Source: Arcobacter sp. FWKO B
Lineage (GTDB): Bacteria > Campylobacterota > Campylobacteria > Campylobacterales > Arcobacteraceae
Assembly (NCBI RefSeq): GCF_014844135.1
Contig: NZ_CP041403.1
Coordinates: forward strand, 2,170,001 to 2,234,000
Reading direction: 5' to 3'
Length of the DNA: 64,000 nucleotides
Shown here: one piece after another, positions 51,408 through 60,280 of the stretch
Layout of the letters: each line of letters starts with the position of its first letter
Numbering within the stretch: the first letter of the stretch is position 1
Made by a program: the position numbers and the translations under genes
The notes under the pieces: model-generated
Seen by the model: only the letters and a program-made list of their open reading frames with translations
Databases searched by the model: none
Told to the model about the DNA's origin: nothing

Positions 51408-52969
51408 TTGATTATCTCATAGTCATTTTTAGAGTATATTACTAATTGAGGTATATTATTGTATATACTTAAGTGGGCAGATTTGATTAATATTTTTGCA
51501 TTTTGTGGTGGTAAAATATCTTTATTTTTTGAATACACTCTTATTTTTTTATCACCATAGTGCAAATCTTTTTTAATATATTCACCTTTAAGATTTGTTA
51601 TTATTTCATTTTGAATTTTAAAATCTGTTAAATCAACTTTTGTCCCATCTATAAAAAGTTTTTTATATTCTTTATTGTTCCCATTTTGTATATGTGCTAA
51701 TATACCACTAATCTGTTTTTGTCCATTAAATGAAGATATTTTATCTATTGTCAAATCATAAATTTGTCCAACTTCTAACTCTTTTGCACTATTGTATATA
51801 AATATAGCTCTTTCATTTTCTTGCTTGATTATTGCGGAATGTGCAGTTTTATATAAAACAACTACATTTGGCAGTGTAATAGGTGATGCTAAAGATTCCA
51901 TATTATAAAGTGTTGAGATTTTATTCAAATCCAATTTTTGTTTTGGCTTTTTTGTTGTATATGATGTGCTAAAATAGGCAAAAATTGGTAAATGGTCAGA
52001 ATAACCTTGCTTTTTATGAAAACCTTTTTTATCCATTTGCCATCTTTGGATATGCCCTTTTTTATATAAATATTCAGGCTTAAATACACCAAAAGAGTCA
52101 TCTATATATGTAATATCGCTGTTATTATGTAGTAATCTTTGTGGTATTATTATTGAATCAGGTGTATTGGGACTACCTTTGAATTTATAGCTGTATCTTT
52201 CATAAAAAGGGAGTTCTAGCCATAAGTTATAGTGAACTAATTCTTGATAGTTTAAGATATTGTGTTTTGTGATAAAATGCCCTTTTATAGATGTTTTTAA
52301 GATGTCATTTATAGCAGTTATACCGTGTGTATCATTTAGTTTTTTATCGTATTTGAATGTTTCAAATTCATCATAGTTTGAGTTAAAGTCTCCAAGTAAA
52401 ATATAATTTGTATTTTTAGGAAGTGCTATAAGTCTGTTGTAAAGTGCTTTTGCATAAGGTATCCTTGAACTTTCACTTGCACTTTTTGATCTCCAATGAT
52501 TTACAAATATTTTTAGATTTTTATTATCTATTTTGATATCAGCTTCTAAGATAGGTCTTGAATAGTTATTTTTTGTATCAATATCTATTGCTTGTGTATT
52601 TGTTATTTCATATTTTGAAATAACAGCAACTCCAACAGCAGATTTTTGGTTTTTTATAAAAGTATAATATTTATATTGCTTTAGATTGGAAAGTAGCAAT
52701 TCAAGAGCTTTAATAGATTCTATCTCTTGAATTGCAAGAATGTCAGCATCTAAGTCATTGATAGCTTTTGAAATATTTTTTATTTTTATATCAAGTGTTT
52801 CTTGATTCCAGTTTGTTTTATTTGGAATAAATTCATTATATTCTGTACCGTCATAATTTAAATCAAAAAGATTTTCTATATTGTAAGAAGCTACTTTAAA
52901 ATCAAGCGCAAAAGCACTTGATAGTATAAGTATATATAAAAAAAAGTATTTATAAATTAGCTTTTTCAT
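51404..52969 (-). CDS. Secreted endonuclease/exonuclease/phosphatase-family nuclease
   Basis: A 521-residue exported protein. Residues 1-21 are a signal peptide ending SSAFA. The EEP domain (about 24-330) shows ASYNIENLFD, LAIQEIES, VNHWRSKSASESSR, LLGDFNSNYDEF and YSDHLPIFAYF, the metal and catalytic residues (Asn, Glu, His, Asp-Asn, Asp-His) of DNase I-like nucleases. The C-terminal 190 residues contain two beta-rich, probably OB-fold segments (VVVLYKTAHSAIIKQENERAIFIYN), so it may bind nucleic acid. It likely degrades extracellular or periplasmic DNA. It lies between a CaCA antiporter and murJ with 4-base overlaps on both sides. Confidence 0.88.
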   Translation of the reverse strand: MKKLIYKYFFLYILILSSAFALDFKVASYNIENLFDLNYDGTEYNEFIPNKTNWNQETLDIKIKNISKAINDLDADILAIQEIESIKALELLLSNLKQYKYYTFIKNQKSAVGVAVISKYEITNTQAIDIDTKNNYSRPILEADIKIDNKNLKIFVNHWRSKSASESSRIPYAKALYNRLIALPKNTNYILLGDFNSNYDEFETFKYDKKLNDTHGITAINDILKTSIKGHFITKHNILNYQELVHYNLWLELPFYERYSYKFKGSPNTPDSIIIPQRLLHNNSDITYIDDSFGVFKPEYLYKKGHIQRWQMDKKGFHKKQGYSDHLPIFAYFSTSYTTKKPKQKLDLNKISTLYNMESLASPITLPNVVVLYKTAHSAIIKQENERAIFIYNSAKELEVGQIYDLTIDKISSFNGQKQISGILAHIQNGNNKEYKKLFIDGTKVDLTDFKIQNEIITNLKGEYIKKDLHYGDKKIRVYSKNKDILPPQNAKILIKSAHLSIYNNIPQLVIYSKNDYEIIK

Positions 52970-53886
52970 ATTGAATTTGCTATTACAAGAGCTAGAACTG
53001 AAAGTAATACAACACCAGCACTTTTGTTATAAAGTTTGTTAGCAGTAATAAATACAAGCATTAAGCTCAAAATAAAAGCTGCTGATATATCAAAAAAGTA
53101 TGTTGAAAAATCAACACTTAGAGGATTTACAACTGAAGCAAGTCCTAAAACCATAGTAAAATTTGCCACATTGCTTCCTATTATATTGCCTATACTCATA
53201 TCAGCATTATTGGATAAAGCTGCTCTTATAGAAACTACCAGTTCAGGTAAACTTGTACCAATTGCTACTAAAAAAAGACCAATAATCCATTCACTAACTC
53301 CAAATTTTGAAGCAATACTAGAAGCACTTTCTATAGCAAAATCAGCACCACCAACAGTTAGGATAAAACCAGATATTAAAAGTGGTGCAGTTTTTATCCA
53401 AGTAAACTTTTCCTTTTTTATTTCATTTTCATCTGGAATTTCAACTTGGTTACTTTGGATTAAAAACAACAAGTATGCAACCATTAATATAAGAAATATT
53501 ATCCCGTCAAATAATGACAAAGTGCCATCAAGACCCATCAAAATAAAAACTAATATAGGAAATAAAGCCCACGCACTATCTTTTGCAAAGATATCACGAT
53601 CTGGCATAATTTTTTTTGCAAATAAAAATACAACTCCTAAAACCAAAGAGATATTAAATATAACACTTCCAATTACATTAGAAACTGCAATATCTGGAAC
53701 ACCTTTTGAAGATGCACTCATACTTGCAGCCATTTCAGGCAAGCTGGTACCAAAGGCAACAAGTGTAGCTCCTATTACAAAACCAGAAATATTGAAATGT
53801 AAAGCAATTCTTTCACTCTCTTGTATTACTAATCCTGCACCATAAATAAGTGCACTCATAGCAATAATAAATATAACAAAATCCAT
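52966..53886 (-). CDS. CaCA-family calcium/sodium antiporter (YrbG-like)
   Basis: A 306-residue antiporter with ten helices in two inverted halves. The alpha repeats are GATLVAFGTSLPEMAASM with SNVIGSVIFNISLVLG, and LVAIGTSLPELVVSIRAAL with GNIIGSNVANFTMVLG, the paired GTSLPE and NxxGSN motifs that form the ion site. A cytoplasmic loop near 140-155 is Glu-rich. It exchanges calcium for sodium or protons. ATG overlaps the ybeY stop by 1 base (TAATG). Confidence 0.92.
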   Translation of the reverse strand: MDFVIFIIAMSALIYGAGLVIQESERIALHFNISGFVIGATLVAFGTSLPEMAASMSASSKGVPDIAVSNVIGSVIFNISLVLGVVFLFAKKIMPDRDIFAKDSAWALFPILVFILMGLDGTLSLFDGIIFLILMVAYLLFLIQSNQVEIPDENEIKKEKFTWIKTAPLLISGFILTVGGADFAIESASSIASKFGVSEWIIGLFLVAIGTSLPELVVSIRAALSNNADMSIGNIIGSNVANFTMVLGLASVVNPLSVDFSTYFFDISAAFILSLMLVFITANKLYNKSAGVVLLSVLALVIANSI

Positions 53887-54329
53887 TAATCATCATTCCT
53901 AATTATAAGGCTTTTAGGTAGATTTAACTTTTCTATTATCTCTTTTTCTTTTGCTCTTTGTTCTCCATTATCTACTTCATGGTCATACCCTAAAAGGTGT
54001 AATAAACCATGAAGATATAAAAGAGCAAATTCTTCATCATTTGAGTGTCCATACTCTTTGGCTTTTGCTACGATATAATCAACACTAATTACAACGGTTC
54101 CAATTGGAGCATTAGGCATATTTTCTAATGGAAAACTAAGTACATCAGTTGCTTTGTCAATTTTTCTATACTCTTTATTTAGTTCTCTAATGGTAATATC
54201 ATCTGTGATGATTAACTCAATCTCCTGAGTTGTTAATTCATTTGTTATTTTGTTGATTAAAGTATAGTCAAACTCAAAATTTGTTTGATTATCTAAGTCA
54301 ATATTACTCACTACATTTATCAATGCCAA
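53886..54329 (-). CDS. ybeY: Endoribonuclease YbeY (rRNA maturation factor)
   Basis: A 147-residue zinc hydrolase. The metal motif HGLLHLLGYDHEVDNGE is complete, and ELNKEYRKIDKATDVLSFPLE is the other family signature. YbeY takes part in 16S rRNA 3' end processing and ribosome quality control. The ATG at 54329 lies within the 3' end of the upstream 91-residue gene (26-base overlap), so a slightly later start (GTG six codons in) is possible. Confidence 0.93.
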   Translation of the reverse strand: MALINVVSNIDLDNQTNFEFDYTLINKITNELTTQEIELIITDDITIRELNKEYRKIDKATDVLSFPLENMPNAPIGTVVISVDYIVAKAKEYGHSNDEEFALLYLHGLLHLLGYDHEVDNGEQRAKEKEIIEKLNLPKSLIIRNDD

Positions 54330-54579
54330 GTTCCCTCATTAGTTTTTCACAAAATTCACCAGCATCTCTATTTGAATCACTTGTATCAAATTCTATAGAA
54401 AAATTACCAGCATTTTCATCTATTGCTCTTCTTGTTACACTTGGAAACAATTTAGTTTCTTTTTCAATTCTTCCTATAGCTTCTTGAATTGCTTTTTTGA
54501 AATCATCATTGTCATAATCAACCACAAGTCTTAAATACATCTCTTCCATTTGTACTCTAGCACACTTATTTCTAGCCAT
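54304..54579 (-). CDS. Small conserved-looking hypothetical protein (91 aa)
   Basis: A 91-residue soluble protein beginning MARNKCARVQMEEMYLRLVV, with alternating strands and helices (DDFKKAIQEAIGRIEKETKLFPSVTRRAIDENAGNFSIEFD). Three cysteines at 6, 81 and near 88. No family recognised. It is the first gene of the minus-strand envelope operon (this gene, ybeY, CaCA antiporter, EEP nuclease, murJ, msbA), and its end overlaps ybeY, indicating translational coupling. Confidence 0.72.
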   Translation of the reverse strand: MARNKCARVQMEEMYLRLVVDYDNDDFKKAIQEAIGRIEKETKLFPSVTRRAIDENAGNFSIEFDTSDSNRDAGEFCEKLMRELGIDKCSE

Positions 54580-54695
54580 ATCAATAGTCCTTTTTATTAT
54601 GTAAAATATATCATTATTATAGCTTATTGATATTTAAAGCATGTTGAGTGACTTGATAGTTAATGTTGATAGTATTTTTTGTTTGTAAGAGGTAT

Positions 54696-54736
54696 AACAA
54701 AAGAATTCAAAGGGGTGTCATTTGAATTCTTTTGTT
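54696..54736 (-). terminator. Strong terminator after hcp
   Basis: A perfect 16-bp inverted repeat (arms 54696-54711 and 54721-54736, ending AAGAATTC / GAATTCTT centre) with a 9-base loop, 9 bases past the hcp stop. The outer arms are A/T-rich. It would stop transcription from the T6SS operon or from the separate hcp promoter. Confidence 0.85.
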
Positions 54737-54745
54737 AGAAGTAAT

Positions 54746-55270
54746 TTAAGCTTGTTTACCTACACCAATTCTCCAGTCGTCTTCTCCTGAAGTACTTGCT
54801 GTTTCATGTCTCCATGAAATTTTTCTGTATGCAAATGCTACTTTTTCTGCTGGTGCTACATCAGCCAATGAAGCACCAATTTCTGGTTCCATTAATGATT
54901 CAACATCAACAATAACAGCATCTTCTAAAAGTACAGTAAAATAATGCTCAGGCTTGCCAGCATAACTTGTTCTATACCATTTTAACTCTACTTCAGTTAA
55001 TGTTTCACCTTTTGTTAATGCATTATAGATCAATGGTGAGCTTTTATCAAACAGTTTTGTTATAACAAAAGGTTGATGTGACCTTTGACCTGATGGTTGA
55101 CCAGAGTTTGCATCTCTTGGTATTTTGATATTGTGTGAAAATGCTCTTACTAGCGTTTCATTTTCGTGTCCTTCTTGATAGCTATTTCCTACAGATTCAG
55201 GTGTGAATGCACCTTCTGTAATAAGTCCTTGCGTACTACCTTTAATCGACATAAAGACTGGGTTGTTCAT
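54746..55270 (-). CDS. hcp: Type VI secretion tube protein Hcp
   Basis: A 174-residue Hcp1-family protein that forms hexameric rings of the T6SS inner tube. Family marks: VFMSIKGSTQGLITEGAFT near the start, GQPSGQRSHQPFVITKLFDKSSPLIYNALTKGE, EVELKWYRTS and VAFAYRKISWRHE. Length fits the family (about 160-175). A very strong ribosome site GAGGAG lies 6 bases before the ATG, and a TATAAT lies 35 bases upstream, so it is probably made in excess over the rest of the locus. It is followed by a long terminator and is the last gene of the visible T6SS cluster. Confidence 0.95.
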   Translation of the reverse strand: MNNPVFMSIKGSTQGLITEGAFTPESVGNSYQEGHENETLVRAFSHNIKIPRDANSGQPSGQRSHQPFVITKLFDKSSPLIYNALTKGETLTEVELKWYRTSYAGKPEHYFTVLLEDAVIVDVESLMEPEIGASLADVAPAEKVAFAYRKISWRHETASTSGEDDWRIGVGKQA

Positions 55271-55303
55271 ATTTTCTCCTCGTGTTAATAAAATAACTTA
55301 TAA

Positions 55304-55309
55304 TTATAC
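55304..55309 (-). promoter_or_regulatory. -10 element of hcp
   Basis: TATAAT on the minus strand (context AGTATAATTATAAG) in the 68-base gap between the kinase and hcp genes, with a leader of about 27 bases carrying GAGGAG. It supports independent transcription of hcp. Confidence 0.55.
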
Positions 55310-55338
55310 TATAATAATATTAATTATAAATTAAAAAA

Positions 55339-56163
55339 TCAAAAATTTGGCAATAAAATTGATCTTTTTTTTTGATTATAGTTCAAAGCGTTCAATATCC
55401 AGAATCTGATACCTAATGGAATTTGTAAAAATGACATAAGGGATGGTTGCCTTTCATTTAACTCTAAAGATGATTTTTTATATGGCAAATAGCCATTATA
55501 TATTTCAAATATAATTACAGCTAGTGAAAAAATATCACTATGTTTTGTTGGTGCTTGACCCAGAATTACTTCAGGTGCTGCATATATTGGGTTATAAGCT
55601 TTGACTTTACTATAGTCGATTTGAAAATTTTTATTTCTTGAATTGTCAATGGAAATTCCAAAATCAAAAAGTTTAAAATCACCATTATTTAGGCACATTA
55701 TATTGGTTGGGTTTATGTCTGCATGTATGATTCCAAGCGAATGTATATATTTAATGGTTTCAAAAAGCATTTTAGTTAGCAACATTTTTTTTACCTTAGG
55801 TAGCTGATAAGAATTTTTTTGACTTAATAATTCACCATCTAAAAATTCCAATACTATATAAGGAATTTGGGTTGTTTGATCAATCCCAAAATCTATTGCT
55901 TTAACTATGTTTTTATGAGATAAAGAAATCAGGCTTGAGTATTCAGCATATAAAAAAGCATCAATATCTTCATTTCTTAAAAGTTGCTCATATGGGATTT
56001 TTATTGCAAGTTTTCTAAAATCATTGTAGTGCCTTGAGTAATTATCATAAGCATCAAATACTACGCTAAGACCACCTGTCCCTACTTGTTTACCAATAGT
56101 GTATCTATTGTTTAATACTAGAGTATTATTGTGCATTTGAGTATTCTTTATATCATTTATCAT
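55339..56163 (-). CDS. T6SS-associated Ser/Thr protein kinase, soluble PpkA-like
   Basis: A 274-residue Hanks-type kinase that is only a catalytic domain. Gly-rich loop GTGGLSVVFDA (28-38), Lys55 in AIKIP, Glu74 of helix C, catalytic loop HADINPTN (147-154) with Asp149 and Asn154, DFG at 167-169, APEVILG and the terminal Arg in ALNYNQKKRS are present. The catalytic loop is unusual: HAD in place of HRD and Asn151 where Lys is expected. There is no membrane helix and no periplasmic domain, unlike Pseudomonas PpkA. Next to PP2C, TssM and the FHA protein TagH, it should phosphorylate a T6SS component to switch the system on. It overlaps the phosphatase gene by 11 bases. Confidence 0.87.
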   Translation of the reverse strand: MINDIKNTQMHNNTLVLNNRYTIGKQVGTGGLSVVFDAYDNYSRHYNDFRKLAIKIPYEQLLRNEDIDAFLYAEYSSLISLSHKNIVKAIDFGIDQTTQIPYIVLEFLDGELLSQKNSYQLPKVKKMLLTKMLFETIKYIHSLGIIHADINPTNIMCLNNGDFKLFDFGISIDNSRNKNFQIDYSKVKAYNPIYAAPEVILGQAPTKHSDIFSLAVIIFEIYNGYLPYKKSSLELNERQPSLMSFLQIPLGIRFWILNALNYNQKKRSILLPNF

Positions 56164-56839
56164 TTGTTATTCTCACAATAACAGCTGTTAGGTTATCAGA
56201 TGCTAATCCACACAAAACTTTTTGTGACATAGTATCAAGTGCAGATTCAATAGAAACATTTTCTATGGTTTCTTTGATAAATGTATCGTTTAGTGTTTCG
56301 TACATACCATCAGTGCATAATAAATAGATATCATTTTCCATAATATCTATTTTTTGAATTTCCAAAGATAATTCTCCTGGAGCAGATAGTGCATTTGTAA
56401 GTACTTTTCTTTTACCATTGCTTGTATCTATTTCTTTGGCATGGTCATCTGTTAAAAGTTCTAGTATATTGTTTCTTAAAACATAACATCTACTATCACC
56501 TGCATGGATAATTGTACCTCGGTTATTTTGTATATACAATAAAACAATAGTAGTTCCAATTACAGAATTTTTGCCAGTTTTTTGAGCTTTATTTTTTAGT
56601 AAAAGATGAATATTATATATTTGTGATATGATTGATTCTATATTCTTCTCATAATGCAAAGAAAATTTCATATGTTCAAACATATCGCTAACGGCTCTAC
56701 TAGCAAAATTGCCCTCTTGATGTCCTCCCATGCCATCACACACTATCCAAAGTCCAAATTCATCATTGACAAAATATGAATCTTCATTGTTCTTTCTTAT
56801 TTTACCTGGGTGTGTGATGCAATAACTTTCAAAATTCAT
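56153..56839 (-). CDS. T6SS-associated PP2C-family protein phosphatase (PppA-like)
   Basis: A 228-residue PPM/PP2C phosphatase. All metal motifs are present: NEDSYFVND, VCDGMGGHQEGNFAS, HAGDSRCYVLRN, DDHAKE, CTDGMYETL and ASDNLTAVIV. By analogy with PppA/Stp1 it removes phosphate placed by the neighbouring kinase and shuts the T6SS down. Its ATG directly abuts the tssM stop (no gap) and its 3' end overlaps the kinase start by 11 bases, so both are co-translated with the structural genes. Confidence 0.92.
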   Translation of the reverse strand: MNFESYCITHPGKIRKNNEDSYFVNDEFGLWIVCDGMGGHQEGNFASRAVSDMFEHMKFSLHYEKNIESIISQIYNIHLLLKNKAQKTGKNSVIGTTIVLLYIQNNRGTIIHAGDSRCYVLRNNILELLTDDHAKEIDTSNGKRKVLTNALSAPGELSLEIQKIDIMENDIYLLCTDGMYETLNDTFIKETIENVSIESALDTMSQKVLCGLASDNLTAVIVRITNDK

Positions 56840-59800
56840 TTATATACTCTCTTTTAATTTAAATTTTGTCATTACATTATTTGGCATAAAACCTTGAACA
56901 GCTGAACCGTTAATTTCAAATGATGCTTTGTTGCCATCTTTATTATATTCTACAATCATAGAATTCGTTCCATTATTTGTAAATTTAAAGTTTGTAAATA
57001 TTTTAAATAATGACCAATCTCCGTCCACTCTTACTGATTCTTGTTGAGTTCTGTTTAGGTCAGATAGTATAAATACAGTATCAGTATTTCCACGATTGAC
57101 AGGCCAAGAAATTTTTCTTGTACGAAGTGGTCCATGTTCGTAAGTTAAAATATTATTATCGTAACTAAATAACATACCTGAATAATTCTTACTCAAAAAA
57201 GTTGGTTTTATGAAAAATACACTTTCTAGTTTGTCTCCTGAGCCTGTAAAAAATCTTCTTCTAATTTCTTGACTCAGAATAATTGCATTAATTATTTGGT
57301 TGTCGATTGGCATTGTAACACCATCAATTTTTCTTAGCTCATAAGAATTTGATTTAAAATCTATTTTGACAAAATAAGATAGATAATTCTCAAAAAATCT
57401 ATCCAAAATACCATTTTTCTTAAAAAATTCTTCAAAATCTGATAGTGTAACTTCAATTTTAGCTTTTGAATTCATTGGATATCTATTTATAAGATTATTG
57501 GCATAAAATGAGTAAACACTATTTGTATATTGTTCATTTATTTGTGATTTAGCTTTGGTCATTACCTTAATCCAATTATTGTGTAATGATTTTGTGAACC
57601 AAGAACTTACTGGACTTGGTAAAGGATTGAGTGCAAGTGACATAGGATCACTACTTCCTGAAACTCTAGATTTTATGCTATTGAGTGCATCTGCTCCAGA
57701 GCCAGAACTACTTAATGCAAAAGTTTGCATAGATACAGTTTCTAGTTTTTTTATTTCATTTGCTAATGTTGGGCTAGGTTGTCCAGTTTCTGTTAATAAC
57801 TGATGATAAACTTCAAAACTATCTCTTAAATATCTTGTACCTTTGGCCTCAATATCTTTGTCTATATCCATCAATTGCACATCTTTGTTTGAGCTTAGCA
57901 GTAATAGTTCACTATCAGAGTAAATCATAGTGTTGTCCCTCAGTGCTTGTAATATTTGAATTACAGGAGAGTTGGTTGATACAAAAGCTTTGAATTGTTC
58001 TTCTAGTTCAATTTCTGTTTTTACATCTGCAATTTTTAAATTATTTAGTGCATTCATCCATGCTAGTTTGTATTCTTCAAAATATAACATTTGCATGTTT
58101 TGGTATATGACATTAATTTCATCTTGAGAAAAATTGTTACTTTCTCCTAAAACCCAAGAGTACTGACTGAGCTGATTTAGTATATTTTTAGAATTAACAG
58201 ACATCACTTTGTGATATCCAACTTTAGTATAAAAACTTGGTATAATATAATCTGTTCCATTAAAAACTTGATTTTTTGTTGTTAATATTTCATTGAATTG
58301 GAAATCCTTAAGTTCCTCAGCTAATATTTTGTCTTTTAATTGTTTATAAAGCACTAATTCTTTACCAAATTCTGAAAGTTTTTTTCTTGCATCTGCAACA
58401 ATGTTATCATTCACATTAGATTCATTGAAACCATATTCAACTAGATTTTTCCAGTGTTCTTGCATTTGTTGTTTTTGTTGAGAATTATTAGTAGTTTCTT
58501 TATTTAAAATATTAGTAACCCAAGAAATCAAGAAAGCTTTTTCTCTGTTTTGTTTATTTTCTAGCATTAAATAAGCTTTTAAATTTTCCCAGGTTAAGTC
58601 ATAGTTATTTAGATTATTCATGGTATAAATTTCTAAAATCATCTTTATATCATTTAGTAAAAATTGCTCAACGAAATTGTGATATAGTTCATCAATTTTA
58701 TTGTTACGATCTTTAACTTTGTAAAAACTCAACTTCCAGAAATTATGTGATTTTGGGCTATCAATATTTTTTATTTCTAAAAGTCGATTTAGTAAAGCTA
58801 GTCTTTGTTCAAAATCAGATAAATGATTTGTTGTGCTGTATGCTGAAGAAAAATCATTTAGTTGTTTTGTTATATTTTCTATTGTTTTTTTATGCTCAAT
58901 GTAGTTAAATAACCAAATACCAATTGACAATACAATGATAAAAATAGCACTTGTAATAGCAAATATTTCTCTTCTTTTTTCTTTTGTTTTATGCCTAGAG
59001 TCCATTTTTATTAAATTTGATTCCACAAATACAATATCTTCTAGAACTTTTTTTGAAAACCAACCTTTAAGATTTATTTTATTTGTTGTTGATTCATCTA
59101 AAATATTTTCTTGGTATATTGGTAGTGAATATTGAGGTACACTTGTAAAATAAAGACCTCTTAATAGTAGTGGCGTTCTGTATCTTGTTTGTGCAAATCC
59201 AATTTCAACAAATTTCTTTAATTTATTAAATACTTCATTTAACTCATCACAAAAAAGTAAAATTTTTGTTCTGTTATCATTGTCCCATTGGGTATGAATT
59301 TTATCTATTATAGATGTATCTATTCGTTTTAGTAAATTTGTCATTTCTTGACTAAGGGTTTCTAGTGATATTTTTTCAGAAGCATCAAATGTAAATCCTA
59401 AAATCTCATTTTTTTCATTTTCTTCTATAGAATCGAAATACTCAACAAAGCCTTTTATTAAATCAGATTTGGTTATAAAAAGATAAATAGGTATATTTGA
59501 CATAAAAGTATCAGATAGTTGATCAAATTTTTCTCTAAGCTCTTTTGCATAACTTTCTATCTCTTTGTCAGTTTTTGCCATAAGTGTTTCTATGCTTATG
59601 GTTAATATTACTCCATTTATTGGTCTTTTCCATCTCTTTTTCTTAAATAAATTTAGAAAATATTTCCATACACCATCATCAATTCCTCCAATTTTAGCAT
59701 TTAAGTATTTGCCAGGAGTATCAATAAAAATAGCATTTTCTGCAAAATACCACTCAAAAGTTTTTGTGTTATCATTATTGTCTATATTTTTGTGTTGATA

Positions 59801-60280
59801 GTTTATGTTTAGTGGAAAATCAAGACCAGAATATTCTATCAATGAAGTTTTTCCTTCTTGTTCTTGACCCATAATCAAATACCATGGTAATTCATAGTGT
59901 GTATCAGATTTATTGCTGTATACACTTGAATTTTTGATTATCTTATTAGCCTGTAAGAACCTATTTCTGATATCTTTACCAATGGTTTCAACTGACTTAT
60001 TAATCTCTCGTTCTCTAATCTTCTTCTCTCTATCAATTCTTAGTAGTTCTGGGTCTTGATTACTTTGTGCATAAAGTTTAAGTAGTAATACTATAATCAG
60101 TGTAGAACCAAATATAATAAAACCAATAAGTAATCTGAGTGAAAACATATTTAAACTATCAGATAGATATTCTCCAAAGAATATAATAGCAAGTGATATA
60201 AATATTGATGCAAATAGTATTAAAACAAGTGGATTTTTGAAAGTATCCTTTTTGATAATATTTTTAATCTTGTGTATCAT
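56840..60280 (-). CDS. tssM: T6SS membrane complex protein TssM (IcmF)
   Basis: A 1146-residue protein. Two helices at 17-35 and 48-69, a cytoplasmic GTPase-like domain with Walker A GQEQEGKT (138-145) and FIDTPGKYLN, a third helix near 430-450, then a large periplasmic part of about 690 residues ending with the beta-rich C-terminal domain (WPVNRGNTDTVFILSDLNR, VDGDWSLFKIFTNF). The start at 60280 is chosen because AAAGGA lies 6 bases upstream; an in-frame ATG 15 bases earlier has none. It overlaps tssL by 17 bases. With TssL and TssJ it spans the envelope and anchors the baseplate. The ATP-binding loop is intact, which is not so in all TssM. Confidence 0.95.
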   Translation of the reverse strand: MIHKIKNIIKKDTFKNPLVLILFASIFISLAIIFFGEYLSDSLNMFSLRLLIGFIIFGSTLIIVLLLKLYAQSNQDPELLRIDREKKIREREINKSVETIGKDIRNRFLQANKIIKNSSVYSNKSDTHYELPWYLIMGQEQEGKTSLIEYSGLDFPLNINYQHKNIDNNDNTKTFEWYFAENAIFIDTPGKYLNAKIGGIDDGVWKYFLNLFKKKRWKRPINGVILTISIETLMAKTDKEIESYAKELREKFDQLSDTFMSNIPIYLFITKSDLIKGFVEYFDSIEENEKNEILGFTFDASEKISLETLSQEMTNLLKRIDTSIIDKIHTQWDNDNRTKILLFCDELNEVFNKLKKFVEIGFAQTRYRTPLLLRGLYFTSVPQYSLPIYQENILDESTTNKINLKGWFSKKVLEDIVFVESNLIKMDSRHKTKEKRREIFAITSAIFIIVLSIGIWLFNYIEHKKTIENITKQLNDFSSAYSTTNHLSDFEQRLALLNRLLEIKNIDSPKSHNFWKLSFYKVKDRNNKIDELYHNFVEQFLLNDIKMILEIYTMNNLNNYDLTWENLKAYLMLENKQNREKAFLISWVTNILNKETTNNSQQKQQMQEHWKNLVEYGFNESNVNDNIVADARKKLSEFGKELVLYKQLKDKILAEELKDFQFNEILTTKNQVFNGTDYIIPSFYTKVGYHKVMSVNSKNILNQLSQYSWVLGESNNFSQDEINVIYQNMQMLYFEEYKLAWMNALNNLKIADVKTEIELEEQFKAFVSTNSPVIQILQALRDNTMIYSDSELLLLSSNKDVQLMDIDKDIEAKGTRYLRDSFEVYHQLLTETGQPSPTLANEIKKLETVSMQTFALSSSGSGADALNSIKSRVSGSSDPMSLALNPLPSPVSSWFTKSLHNNWIKVMTKAKSQINEQYTNSVYSFYANNLINRYPMNSKAKIEVTLSDFEEFFKKNGILDRFFENYLSYFVKIDFKSNSYELRKIDGVTMPIDNQIINAIILSQEIRRRFFTGSGDKLESVFFIKPTFLSKNYSGMLFSYDNNILTYEHGPLRTRKISWPVNRGNTDTVFILSDLNRTQQESVRVDGDWSLFKIFTNFKFTNNGTNSMIVEYNKDGNKASFEINGSAVQGFMPNNVMTKFKLKESI

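Noticed and set aside
53036-53845. 269-codon open frame on the plus strand opposite the CaCA antiporter gene
   Set aside because: It lies entirely antisense to a clear antiporter with both GTSLPE repeats, has no ribosome site or recognisable domain, and its composition (runs of Ile, Lys, Thr, Pro) is that of the reverse of a hydrophobic coding sequence.
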